From positions 26,085,125-26,149,124 of the forward strand of contig NC_090255.1 in NCBI RefSeq assembly GCF_037325665.1: a DNA stretch of 64,000 nucleotides, in the 5' to 3' direction. This stretch comes from Littorina saxatilis (lineage: Eukaryota; Mollusca; Gastropoda; Littorinimorpha; Littorinidae). The first letter of the stretch is position 1. Each line of letters begins with the position of its first letter. This document shows positions 47,001 through 56,900 of the stretch, in pieces. The position numbers and the translations under genes are program-made. Under the pieces are notes generated by a model. It was not told the origin of the DNA. It searched no databases and saw only the letters and a list, made by a program, of their open reading frames with translations.

Positions 47001-49499
47001 TGTGTCCTGCACCGCAGCCTGTGACAAAATAAAGATAAGATGCTTGTATGTTATTTCTTACAAGAAAACTTTTTATATGTATAATGTCAAATTTTAATGC
47101 CCAATGTAAAGCGCCATGAGACTGCCATTTGGCGGTGAACAGCGCTATAAAAGAATGTTTTATTATTATTATTATTAAGATATAATTTAGTCCTGTGAGG
47201 TTACCCTCGTGGAAATTAGGGCTGCTTTCTCACTGGGGAAAGTGAGCTGCCATACAGTTTGGCGCTACCCATTTTTCTTTCTTTTTCCTGGATCCTGCAT
47301 GCATGTATTCATGTTGCAAAGCCATGAGTACTCTAGTCCGTAGTACTCTGCAAAAACTAGACCTGCATATATGATGAAATCTTATGAGAAGATGCAAATG
47401 TTTTGTCACACTTTCAAACGTCTTCATGGAGCCGACTTGTGGACAAACAGGGTTGGGAACAAGTAGTGGCAAAAGAATTCAAAGAATTACTAAAACCAGG
47501 ATTAGATAAAAACCATTTTTTTTAAAATAGACAAAGAAGATGAGAAAGGTCTGTGGAGCTGAGCACTTGAGGGCAATGAAACTGAAAGAGAGAGAAACGA
47601 TGCAGAGAGAAAAGAAAACAAACCAAAAATCCTGCCGATCTTTAAAAAACCAGAGTATACAGTATACTTGTGCAAGCATAGTTCGTACAGTTTTTTTGTT
47701 CTAAAATTCAAGGACTTTTGAAGACCTTTAGAAGAGAAAATCAAGCACTCTCTTACCTTCAAAGCTCTAAATGAAACACTCGCTGATTATTATACCCCCT
47801 TCCCGCACGCCGATTTAAACCATTGGATGTTCAAAAACTAATGATTTAATTTTTGTCCAACTCCAAGGCGACAGATTCGTAGCAGACGATGGTTTTGAAG
47901 CAGACAGACTCAAAAAGGACTGTAGGTTACTGTTCAACTTTTTCTGTGAGGTTATCAAATAATAAATCATTGCAATTGTTTATTTTGGGTGGTTGTTGTG
48001 TAATCAGTTTGCAGCATCAGAGTTTTTAAGGACTTTCAAGGATTTTGCCAATTTTGTCAGCACTTTCAAGGCCTTGAAACGGGCCCCTCCAAATTCAAGC
48101 ACTTTCAAGCACCTGTACGAACCCTGTGCAAGCTACAAGTACAACACTGCAAATAGTGGCACTGCAAGCTGCAACTTGTGTGCCCATGTAACTTGTAAGA
48201 CTTAAACTAAGCACCACTGACCTCAATATTCCATGTGTGAGCGTGCAGAATTTCTCTGCATCTGTTCATGTCATCAATTCCCGTCAAATCCTGCAGAATA
48301 AAATTCTATTGTCAGAGATTTCTTATGACAGATGTCTTTTGTGTCTGAATAACATGTGTGATGTGATATATGTAATAACTAATATTGTGATGAGACTGAT
48401 GTTTGCACCTTAGTGTACACATATTTCCATGCTGATGATGTTTCATTTGGCTGATTCTTCAGAATACAATGTATTAGCCAAAATTACTACAACTGTACAA
48501 GTACAATAAAACAAAAACTAAGGATCGAAACTGAAGAACAAACAGTGGGTTTCCGAAGTCGTGAAGAAGAAAAAAGCTACAGAGTAATGCCAGTCTGGTC
48601 AGCGACTTAATTTCATTAAGCATTGAACTTGTAGCACTACGTACTAGGAGATACGAATAAGAAAAATATGCTATAAATAATGCACTGTATTATTTTTTAT
48701 ATTTTGTATTTATTAAGTCCAAAGTCACATGATCAGAAGAAATGCTGTCTGTTATCAACCTAAACTTGTTCGCTTCGACTAGCAGCTCAGCCATTAATTT
48801 TTTAAATAGTTACACTTACAGCTACCACCAGGGTCACTGAATGTAAATCAGTCGGTCTACGTGTTAACCACTTATCAGTCTGTTAGTGTTATGGGATTAT
48901 GAAATTTGCTTCCGTCATTGATTGATAGAATACTGACTCTCTAGCCATTCCCCGAGTCTGACAGGGAAGCACACTGATCCCATTTGTGCTCTGTTACATT
49001 TCATATTCCAGTTCCACAGTCTAGATCTGTTGCTGATCAATGCTAACTCAGTAACGCACTAACTCAGTAACTGACAACTGCATACTGCGATGTGCAGACT
49101 GCAGTGTTCTCTCAATAGCTACTTTCAACTTAAAGAAACGGACAAACGATTTCGCGCAATGAACACGGCAGCAGCACACTGAATTCAGCCAAGTAAAATC
49201 TTATTCCTCGGGAGTGGGGATGGGACGGGGACTTTCGTACAGCAAACACGATGCAAACAAAACAAGAACATTGAAAGCTTGGACTTTCACAATCATCGGA
49301 AATCAGCTGTTTAGGTCGGCGCTTCTAAATGGAACGATGAACGAATTCCCTTACTTTGATAATTCAAAAAACTGTATCCATCAAAAGCGTGTTAAAATCT
49401 ACCTCGAGCGCTTGTCACCGATACAAAATAAAGTTATTTTACCTGGAACTGAACCAGTTTTTCAGTTTGTTCATGAGTCAGATCATCTCCGTCCGCCAT
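32315..49499 (-). CDS. FAF2: FAS-associated factor 2 (UBXD8/ETEA), 13 coding exons
   Basis: Exons (+ coordinates, in transcript order): 49443-49499, 48222-48290, 46900-47018, 46295-46410, 45500-45529, 43376-43476, 42714-42891, 41671-41769, 39378-39456, 38389-38470, 36005-36094, 33523-33666, 32315-32494. Joined, 1344 bp give 447 aa (human 445), and phases match at every junction. Domains: UBA about 5-48 ([22 protein letters not shown]); hydrophobic hairpin about 94-118 that inserts into ER and lipid-droplet membrane ([20 protein letters not shown]); UAS thioredoxin-like about 132-262 ([29 protein letters not shown]); charged coiled coil about 265-345; UBX about 355-445 with the p97-binding FPR in NFPRR. 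Known role: recruits p97/VCP to the ER for ERAD and controls lipid-droplet proteins. The start is MADGDDL, as the only ATG opening the UBA exon. It is divergent with CHID1. Confidence 0.96.
32538..33028 (-). mobile_element. tRNA-headed SINE with GCGCGATATAAGCCTCATAT tail
   Basis: The minus strand begins CTGGGTGGCCGAGTGGTAAC, has a B-box-like GTTCGACCCTGG, and ends near GATATAAGCCTCATATTGAT. The tail is partly duplicated. In the last FAF2 intron, 44 bp from exon 13. Confidence 0.8.
33523..33666 (-). CDS. FAF2: FAF2 exon 12 (aa 341-388), start of UBX
   Basis: Encodes [20 protein letters not shown], the first two UBX strands. Confidence 0.94.
33738..33890. mobile_element. hAT-like MITE, left part, interrupted by family B
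   Basis: Matches 45603-45760 (start AGTGATGGCGCTAGTATTTT) and stops where the family B copy starts; the right part was not found. Confidence 0.8.
33891..34582 (+). mobile_element. family B element, internally shortened copy
   Basis: Same ends and core as 17251-18120; lacks the CRE-like segment and AC tract. Confidence 0.87.
34684..35075 (-). mobile_element. SINE with AAATAAAGAAAG tail and 15-bp target duplication
   Basis: GGAGCAAACATTCTT occurs on both sides (about 34685 and 35068); the element itself is about 34697-35066. Confidence 0.9.
35085..35880 (+). mobile_element. possible 5'-truncated LINE 3' end with (AGA)n tail
   Basis: GC-richer than its surroundings, no open frame over 85 aa, and ends GTCGAACGCAGAAGAAGAAG, a tail also seen after SINEs here. 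Classed by its tail only. Confidence 0.35.
36005..36094 (-). CDS. FAF2: FAF2 exon 11 (aa 311-340), coiled coil
   Basis: Encodes a Glu/Arg/Lys-rich helix ([20 protein letters not shown]); phase 0 at both ends. Confidence 0.92.
36945..37562. repeat. about 55-60 bp minisatellite with poly-C tracts in FAF2 intron 10
   Basis: About 11 units of TTTGATAACTAACCAAAAGC, ACTTGAGCATTAGA and C8-C18. In the FAF2 pre-mRNA (minus strand) the tracts are G-runs. Confidence 0.93.
37658..37963 (-). mobile_element. tRNA-headed SINE with GGGCGTTAAGCAAACAAACA tail
   Basis: The minus strand starts GGCATGGTTGGCCTAGTGGT, with B box GGGTTCGAACCCC. Flanked by an imperfect 14-bp duplication (TTGTTCTCAGATTT / TGTTGTCAGATATT). 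Sister copy at 62074. Confidence 0.9.
38035..38360 (-). mobile_element. tRNA-headed AGA-tail SINE
   Basis: Minus-strand head GCGCAATGGCCTAGTGGATT, B box GGTTCGAATCCC, and the family body. Ends 28 bp from FAF2 exon 10. Confidence 0.82.
38389..38470 (-). CDS. FAF2: FAF2 exon 10 (aa 283-310)
   Basis: Encodes [20 protein letters not shown], with QxxDxAYLxSL as in human FAF2. Confidence 0.94.
38540..38722. mobile_element. MITE, ACAGTGGAACCCCC family
   Basis: Inverted ends ACAGGGGAACCCCC / GGGGGGTTCCACTGTA with CTTAAGAC-rich interior; relatives at 44585, 51888, 52457, 56548 and 61977. Confidence 0.82.
38845..39177. mobile_element. CAGGGTTT MITE, copy 1
   Basis: Ends CAGGGTTTAACCTGGGAGAA and (reversed) CAGGGTTTCATTTACTCGTG; sister copy at 50658-51007 in the opposite orientation. 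Confidence 0.82.
39378..39456 (-). CDS. FAF2: FAF2 exon 9 (aa 257-282)
   Basis: Encodes [20 protein letters not shown], the end of UAS and start of the coiled coil. Confidence 0.93.
39799..41340. repeat. dispersed 1.5 kb repeat, copy B (FAF2 intron 8)
   Basis: Near-identical to 24668-25965 over shared parts and includes about 200 bp missing there; ends with the same 53-bp-arm hairpin (41172-41331). Confidence 0.9.
41440..41640 (+). mobile_element. SINE body fragment
   Basis: Matches 5085-5205 (GTCACCACAGTGGCACGT, AGTGCAGATGGCTGATACCA). Confidence 0.65.
41671..41769 (-). CDS. FAF2: FAF2 exon 8 (aa 224-256)
   Basis: Encodes [20 protein letters not shown] and [11 protein letters not shown]; phases match exons 7 and 9. 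Confidence 0.94.
42016..42041 (+). repeat. G26 homopolymer in FAF2 intron 7
   Basis: Uninterrupted G run (C-run in the transcript). Confidence 0.9.
42714..42891 (-). CDS. FAF2: FAF2 exon 7 (aa 165-223), UAS core
   Basis: Encodes [20 protein letters not shown] and the FCRNTLC and [13 protein letters not shown] segments. Confidence 0.95.
43376..43476 (-). CDS. FAF2: FAF2 exon 6 (aa 131-164), start of UAS domain
   Basis: Encodes [16 protein letters not shown] and [11 protein letters not shown]. Confidence 0.95.
43688..44077 (+). mobile_element. family D element (GGCTCACGTAAG), ends fixed by an empty site
   Basis: Flanks CATCCACTCTTTTT and TATCAGTACACAATGAAAC are rejoined without the element at 44520-44550. 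Starts GGCTCACGTAAGTGTAGCC (5' hairpin) and ends GAAGGCTTCGCCTCTTGTTG. Contains a cluster of CRE-like sites. Confidence 0.85.
44141..44505 (-). mobile_element. SINE with AAATAAAGAAAG tail (FAF2 intron 5)
   Basis: Near-identical to 34697-35066. Confidence 0.9.
44585..45408. mobile_element. ACAGTGGAACCCCC MITE split by an inverted family D copy (44683-45365)
   Basis: MITE ends at 44586 (ACAGTGGAACCCCC) and 45408 (CGCCACTGTAC). The inserted family D copy starts GCAACAAGAGGCGAAGCCTT and ends ACTTACGTGAGCC, reverse of 43688-44077 and longer. Confidence 0.8.
45500..45529 (-). CDS. FAF2: FAF2 exon 5, 30-bp microexon (aa 121-130)
   Basis: Thirty bases encode [10 protein letters not shown], equivalent to FIRPDPRS in human FAF2. 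Flanked by a good acceptor and gtaagt, and needed to keep frame. Confidence 0.92.
45603..45848. mobile_element. hAT-like MITE, complete (FAF2 intron 4)
   Basis: Inverted ends AGTGATGGCGCTAG / (reversed) AGTATTGGCGTTA, followed inside by ACCGGTA blocks; flanks share CAATCC. Confidence 0.82.
46295..46410 (-). CDS. FAF2: FAF2 exon 4 (aa 82-120), membrane hairpin
   Basis: Encodes [20 protein letters not shown], matching the UBXD8 hairpin, with donor T|gtgagt. Confidence 0.95.
46900..47018 (-). CDS. FAF2: FAF2 exon 3 (aa 43-81)
   Basis: Encodes [12 protein letters not shown] and the linker up to the hydrophobic hairpin; ends in phase 2. Confidence 0.94.
47060..47177 (+). mobile_element. non-LTR 3' tail with (ATT)n
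   Basis: GTAAAGCGCCATGAGACTGC then AGCGCTATAAAAGAATG and TTATTATTATT, a retroposon-type 3' end in FAF2 intron 2. Confidence 0.6.
48222..48290 (-). CDS. FAF2: FAF2 exon 2 (aa 20-42)
   Basis: Phase 0 at both ends; encodes [15 protein letters not shown] and the last UBA helix (TWNIE). Confidence 0.95.
48300..49440. other. FAF2 intron 1, no repeat recognised
   Basis: Unique-looking AT-rich sequence. Confidence 0.5.
49443..49499 (-). CDS. FAF2: FAF2 exon 1 (aa 1-19)
   Basis: ATG on the minus strand at 49499-49497; ends CAG|gtaaaa. Encodes the start of the UBA domain. Confidence 0.93.
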
Positions 49500-49924
49500 C
49501 TTGATACTGAATGAACTTCCGCTGAAATCAGCGCCACCGTGTGTTTGACTACGTCGACTTCCTGCACGTGTGAGCAGACGATTTGTTCTGTTGTCAAACA
49601 AAACCGCCCGGAAGCATCGGGGGTTACCTAGCTGTTCTTCGACGGTAATTTTGCAAGGCAATGATTATAATTCCAACGAAGATTGATGCATGTGTTCATT
49701 GTTGCATTGATCAGGGTTATTTATTCTGATAAATATCACAAGTTTTAATGCACAGCCACACACACAGTCACACACACACACACACACACACTGACACCCA
49801 CACACCATGCAATCAAAGCCAGTTTTGAATGCGATTTTGGCACAAGGGCAATAGAGCTAGCTTTTACATATCTGCATTGTAAAACACGTTTTTGTTTTGT
49901 TTTGACATAGGTAGCTGGATCCTA

Positions 49925-50007
<83 letters not shown>

Positions 50008-50147
50008 TGTAAGTTTCTCTAGGTTCAGACATGCAGATGATAACTGCTGTAATCTGTGAACAGAGGATTCTTTTTTATTTTAGACTACACACCTTCTTTG
50101 TAAGTGATTATGCAATATTTCCCTCAACATTTTGTTTTGTTTTGCAG
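49500..50147. promoter_or_regulatory. bidirectional FAF2/CHID1 promoter region and CHID1 5' non-coding part
   Basis: The two ATGs lie 654 bp apart on opposite strands. ETS-type GGAA cores occur at 49515-49524 (as ACTTCCGCTG), 49557-49564 (as ACTTCCTG) and 49608-49613 (CCGGAA), with an E-box CACGTG at 49565-49570. A donor-like GACG|GTAATT near 49644 and the acceptor at 50145-50147 suggest a CHID1 5'UTR intron containing (CA)n at 49931-50003. No TATA box seen. Confidence 0.6.
49931..50003 (+). repeat. (CA)n microsatellite
   Basis: About 36 pure CA units in the putative CHID1 5'UTR intron. Confidence 0.95.
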
Positions 50148-50153
50148 GTGAAA

Positions 50154-50270
50154 ATGAAGTTTCCAAGGGGAAACGCTGTGCTGCTGCTGACCCTATGTAT
50201 TGTTGAACTCTGGGCGGTTACCCTGGCAACACTTTCCAAAAGCGACAAGGGCAAGAAAAAGAAGAAAGAC
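50154..50270 (+). CDS. CHID1: CHID1 exon with start codon (aa 1-39)
   Basis: ATG seven bases after ttttgcag; signal peptide [20 protein letters not shown], then TLSKSD and a Lys-rich run; donor GAC|gtaaat. Confidence 0.93.
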
Positions 50271-52876
50271 GTAAATGTATGATGCGATTGACAAAATGAC
50301 ATATATATATATATTTCTAATTATCTTTGCCTTGAAAAAAAAAGTAATGTGAGTTTGTGCTGCAAGCTAGTGTTGTTTACCCTACAATGATTGCACTACC
50401 CAATTTTTTTTTTTAGAAACATCTTTCACAAAGCGATTTTATGCTTTGACACAAAGTTCACATGTGACATTATTATGAGCGTCCTTCTGCTTGGATGCAT
50501 AGCCAGAATCAACAGTCTGGCAGCTTTTTTGTGCAGCGAGTGGCATTTCATTTGTTTTGTTGATACATTATTTTGTAAGAGACAGCTATATATATATATA
50601 TATATATATATATGTCAATCTGCAAAATTAATTCAGGAACAAATTATAGTTCTGCACAGGCAGGGTTTTATCTACTAGTGCGCCCTGCGCCATTGGCGCA
50701 TTAAATCTGAAAACGTCCCATCACAATTCCCTTCAGTGCGTCAAAGGGCGCATTGAGATTACCAACCACTGCGCCACCAAATGTACACTTTACATCGGAA
50801 TACACACACACTCAAACAAACACACACACACACATACAACACGATATAGCGGCTAATTCTCAGATGGCACCATATTGCACCATTTTGCATCTTTGTTCAA
50901 AAACGCGTACATGCATCTTTGACGCTTTTTGCCTTCGACTATGTCCCATGGGAATTTCGTTGAGGGAGACAAATGTCCCATCGCCTTTTTCTCCCAGGCT
51001 AAACCCTGCTCAGGAAGCAGCCGGGCTGTGGAGTTTTGGTATGTGTTCAAGTGGACGGACGCTCTTATCACATGTAAAATCCTGGGCAGATCTGAAGTTT
51101 TAAAACATGCATTGGATTTGTATCCAGTTGGCCGCTGTCAGCGTGAGTTTGTCCCCACGTTCGGTGAGAGATTTATTTCTCAGGGTCAACTTTGTGTGCA
51201 GACTCTCCGCGGTGTCCGAACACCCCCGTGTGTTCATGCAAGCACAAGACCAAGTGCGCACGAAAAAGATCCTGTAATCCATGTCAGAGTTCGGTGGGTT
51301 ATAGAAACACGAAAATACCCAGCATGCTTCCTCCAAAAACGGCGTATGGCTGCCTAAATGGCGGGGTAAAAAACGGTCATACACGTAAAATTCCACTCGT
51401 GCAAAAAACACGAGCGTATATGTGGGAGTTTCAGCCCACGAACGCAGAAGAAGAAGAAGAAGAAGAAGAAGAAGAAGAAGAAGAAGAAGAAGAAGAAGAA
51501 GAAGAAGAAGAAGAAGAAGAAGAAGAAGAAGAAGAAGAAGAAGAAGAAGAAGAAGAAGAAGAAGAAGAAGAAGAAGAAGAAGAAGAAGAAGAAGAAGAAA
51601 ACATGCATGTGTACACAGGAATGAATGTATCTTTCTCTTGAGGAGACGTGCGTTTTCTGTTTCAGACTGTTTTGAGCGTCCATGACCGCAACCTTGTGAA
51701 TCAGGAATTGAGGAAGAAACACGTGATAGAAGAGTGTGACAAGTTCTCCCCTCTGGAACAGAATGTGAAAAACTTCAAAGGGCCTGTTCTCGGTTATGTC
51801 ACCCCGGTAAGCACCATGTGGTGTTGTTTAAAAAAATAAAAAAATATCACCGATTGTCCTGGGTCATGTGCCACACAAAATTATCTGTACAGTGGAACCC
51901 CCCGTTTAAGAGAAAATCAGAACTTAAAAAGGAGGGATTCTTAAAATGGGGGTAAATTTACAGAGGTAAAACAGAAAATCTGAGAAAATAGGGTCTCAAA
52001 AGGGGGTTAAATTGGGGGGTCTTAAAATGGGGGTTCCACTGTATCTCCAAAACTTAATATTTCAAATTCTTTCTTCATGAAGACTTCATGTAAGCTTCAA
52101 ATATTGTGAAATATAAACATTGAAAAAGGTACTCATTTGTGAATCTCAGAATATGGGTAATAAAGTATGCATTGTCCACACTGAAACGTGGCACTGCAGA
52201 TGCATGTACTGTCTATTGGTGTCAGACTCATCCTTACCACTGCATCATGTTTTTGATTAATTTTGTTCCAGTGGAACAACCATGGTTACGACGTAGCCAA
52301 GATGTTTGGCGCCAAGTTTTCTCATATTTCTCCTGTCTGGCTGCAAGCCAAGAGGAAGGCCGGGGGTGCTTACGTCATTGAAGGCGGCCATGACATTGAC
52401 AAAGGTACAGACAGTCAGCGGAAACCCGGAACTAAGCTCTAAAGTATGGATAAGATCTCGAAAAATTTGAGAAAATCCGGTCTCGGTTAAAGGAGGGAGT
52501 CTTAAAATGGAGGTAAATTTACAAAGGTTATGAAAAAAAACAATCTGTAAAAAAACAATTTGGGGAAAGGGAATCTTAATTTTGGGGATCTTAGAAGGAG
52601 AGTTCCACTGAAGATGATTTTCCAGAATGACTGTCAGTGTCATGATTACGTAACTGTTTGCAATACAGTATATTTAATTCCATGGTGCTTGAAATTCATC
52701 TTGTAACTTGTTTTGCAGGTACACTGTGTCACATTTACTTAATGACTTGAATTTGTTGCAGGCTGGATGAAAGACGTTCGGAAATCAGGGTCTGTAAATA
52801 TTGGTGAGTTTTTATATTTAGTCAAGTTTTGACTAAATAATTTAACGTAGAGGGGGGAATCGAGACGAGGGTCGTG

Positions 52877-52919
<43 letters not shown>

Positions 52920-53897
52920 TGTCTGTGTGTGTGTGTAGAGCGATTCAGACTAAACTACTGGACCGATCTTTATGAAATTTGACATGAGAGTTCCTGGGTA
53001 TGAAATCCCCGAACGTTTTTTTTCATTTTTTTGATAAATGTCTTTGATGACGTCATATCCGGCTTTTCGTGAAAGTTGAGGCGGCACTGTCACGCCCTCA
53101 TTTTTCAACCAAATTGGTTGATATTTTGGTCAAGTAATCTTCGACGAAGCCCGGGGTTCGGTATTGCATTTCAGCTTGGTGGCTTAAAAATTAATTAATG
53201 ACTTTGGTCATTAAAAATCGGAAAATTGTAAAAAAAAATAAAAATTTATAAAACGCTCCAAATTTACGTTTATCTTATTTTCCATCATTTGCTGATTCCA
53301 AAAACATATAAATATGTTATATTCGGATTAAAAACAAGCTCTGAAAATTAAATATATAAAAATTATTATCAAAATTAAATTGTCCAAATCAATTTAAAAA
53401 CACTTTCATCTTATTCCTTGTCGGTTCCTGATTCCAAAAACATATAGATATGATATGTTTGGATTAAAAACACGCTCAGAAAGTTAAAACAAAGAGAGGT
53501 ACAGAAAAGCGTGCTATCCTTCTTAGCGCAACTACTACCCCGCTCTTCTTGTCAATTTCACTGCCTTTGCCATGAGCGGTGGCCTGACGATGCTACGAGT
53601 AAAATGGCATTGCGTTCAGTTTCATTCTGTGAGTTCGACAGCTACTTGACTAAATATTGTATTTTCGCCTTACGCGACTTGTTTTATGTTGCATCTGTAG
53701 TGAGTTGAATCAATGTTTGTTTTTATGAGCAATATTTTAATAATTTTGATTCATTCTGAGCACACATGCAAACAAGTATAGACACAGACAGATACACAAA
53801 CAGGCTCAAACATACACACACACACACACACGCAGGCATGCACGCACGCACACACACACACACACACACACATGTACATACACACACACACACATGT

Positions 53898-53934
<37 letters not shown>

Positions 53935-56900
53935 CATACACACACACACACACACACACACATGTACATACACACACACACACACACAGATTACTACAAT
54001 AAACATACCCTGCAATGACAGCTATGGTATCCATTGTTATGATTTCAGTTCCTCGCATACTGTTTGATGGATGGAATTCTGCAGACTACCTTGCATTATT
54101 TAAAGATGAAGACTCTATGGAGGACTTTAACAGTGTTCTTGTTGGTTTTATTAAGGTGAGGGACATATGTGCAGATGGCGGTTAGTGTGTAGGTGTTTGT
54201 GGTTGTTTGTGTGTGCGGTATGTTGTTCATGTGTGTGTGTGTGTATGTGTGTGCGGTATGTTTGTGTGTGCATGTGTAAGTGTGTGTGTGTGTGTGTGTG
54301 TGTACACAAGAAAATGTGTGAGAGGGAGTTAGGCCCCCCAAAAAAGGTCTGTTTACGGTAACATAGGGTGAAAAAATAGGGTCGGTAGGTCGGCTTTTTT
54401 TTTCTTTTTTTTTTCTCCCCTCTCTATGATGTTTTACAGTTCATTTCTTCTCATCAATCCCTGTTTTTGCCCAACATAACTATAAACAGTACTTTGAGCT
54501 TACCTCCCTTCTGTCGTCTGCTGTTTGAACGTAAACAGCTCTATTTTGGATGCGTTTTTTGTGTGGTTTTTTTCAGACGATCCAAAAAAAAGATTAGGGT
54601 CGGACCTAAAAACTAGGGTCGGTCGGGTTACCGTGAACAGACCTATTTTTGACTCACATGCGAAGCAAAAGTGAGTCTATGTACTCACCCGAGTCGTCCG
54701 TCCGTCCGTCCGTCCGGACGTCCGGACGTCCGGACGTCCGGACGTCCGGAAAACTTTAACGTTGGATATTTCTTGGACACTATTCAGTCTATCAGTACCA
54801 AATTTGGCAAGATGGTGTATGATGACAAGGCCCCAAAAAACATACATAGCATCTTGACCTTGCTTCAAGGTCAAGGTCGCAGGGGCCATAAATGTTGCCT
54901 AAAAAACAGCTATTTTTCACATTTTTCCCATTTTCTCTGAAGTTTTTGAGATTCAATACCTCACCTACATATGATATATAGGGCAAAGTAAGCCCCATCT
55001 TTTGATACCAGTTTGGTTTACCTTGCTTCAAGGTCAAGGTCACAGGAGCTCTTCAAAGTTGGATTGTATACATATTTTGAAGTGACCTTGACCCTGAACT
55101 ATGGAAGATAACTGTTTCAAACTTCAAAATTATGTGGGGCACATGTTATGCTTTCATCATGAGACACATTTGGTCACATATGATCAAGGTCAAGGTCACT
55201 TTGACCCTTATGAAATGTGACCAAAATAAGGTAGTGAACCACTAAAAGTGACCATATCTCATGGTAGAAAGAGCCAATAAGCACCATTGTACTTCCTATG
55301 TCTTGAATTAACAGCTTTGTGTTGCATGACCTTGGATGACCTTGACCTTGGGTCAAGGTCACATGTATTTTGGTAGGAAAATTGTGTAAAGCAGTTCTTA
55401 GTGTATGATGTCATTGCTAGGTTTAGTTACCCTAAAGGTCGAGGTCAAGCATGTGAGTCGTATGGGCTTTGCCCTTCTTGTTTTTTTTTTTGCCTTATAG
55501 TGTTACTGTGCAAGTGTGTGTGGCAGTGTACATATGTGAATGGGCATGTATGTTTATCTTTGATAATAAACCTTCTTTGAGGAATCTGAGCTACTGTAGA
55601 CGATTCATAATGACGATTAGAAACAATGGCCAGTGTGAAACTGAAATAGTGTCTGGAGAAAAAAAGTTTAACTCTTGCATTGATTTATTGATGAATCTGT
55701 TTTACTTTGGGTTTTTTATTTTGTGCATGATCTAAACTTAGTCAAGCAATTATTGCGACAAATTTTGCACCCCAATTAAAGCATTAATTTCCATGTCATT
55801 TCATCCAAACTTTCCATGCCATTTAAGGCTGTCAACTTGACTATCTGGCACACCTTTCTGATCAAAGATTTCTGGAACAGTGCATGATTACGTTTGTTTC
55901 AGGAGAAAAACTTTCAAGGAGCAGTGATAGAAATTTGGTCGCAGCTTGGCGGAAACCTAAAAGAGTGAGTAGAGTAGAAACTCAGGTGCCTCCCAGAAAT
56001 TACACCAGCTGTTCTCCCTTTTTCTGTTAACCTTACTTAAATATACCTGTCATGAAAGGACACCTGCAGTGTAGGGACACCCCCCGCGGGTTAGGGGGAG
56101 TCCCATATTGGTTGGGACGAGAAAGAATTTACCCGATGCTCCCCAGCATGTCGTAAGAGGCGACTAACGGATTCTGTTTCTCCTTTTACCCTTGTTAAGT
56201 GTTTCTTGTATAGAATATAGTCAATTTTTGTAAAGATTTTAGTCAAGCAGTATGTAAGAAATGTTAAGTCCTTTGTACTGGAAACTTGCATTCTCCCAGT
56301 AAGGTCATATATTGTACTATGTTGCAAGCCCCTGGAGCAAATTTTTGATTAGTGCTTTTGTGAACAAGAAACAATTGACAAGTGGCTCTATCCCATCTCC
56401 CCCCTTTCCCCGTCGCGATATAACCTTCGTGGTTGAAAACGACGTTAAACACCAAATAAAGAAAGAAAGTGTAGGGACACTTTTAACTGGTCCCAAAGAT
56501 GTCCTCTCATCATGGATACCACTCAAATAAAAAAAAGAACAGAGATTTGATTGAACGATAGAACCCCCTCCTCATTTTAAGACTTGCTCCCTTTTAAAAT
56601 CTTAGCTTTTAAGATTTTCGGTAAATTCTGTCTGTAAATTTATTCTCCTCCATTTTATGACGTCCCTACATTTAAACATTTTATCAGATTTTGGGAGTTC
56701 GTTAAGGGGGGGAGGGGGGGGGGGGGTGTCACTGTGCGTACTTCAGTGTTCAGCGTTTAATGTTATTTGTTACAGGCAGTTGATTCACTTTCTCACTCAT
56801 TTGGCTGATGACCTACACGATGCCAAGAAATCTTTGATCCTTGTCATTCCCCCTGGTATACGAGCAGAGTAAGTAGATGTGTGTGTGTGTGTTTGTATGT

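Noticed and set aside
51354-51722. Poly-Glu, poly-Arg, poly-Phe and poly-Ser frames
   Set aside because: All are readings of the (GAA)n tract.
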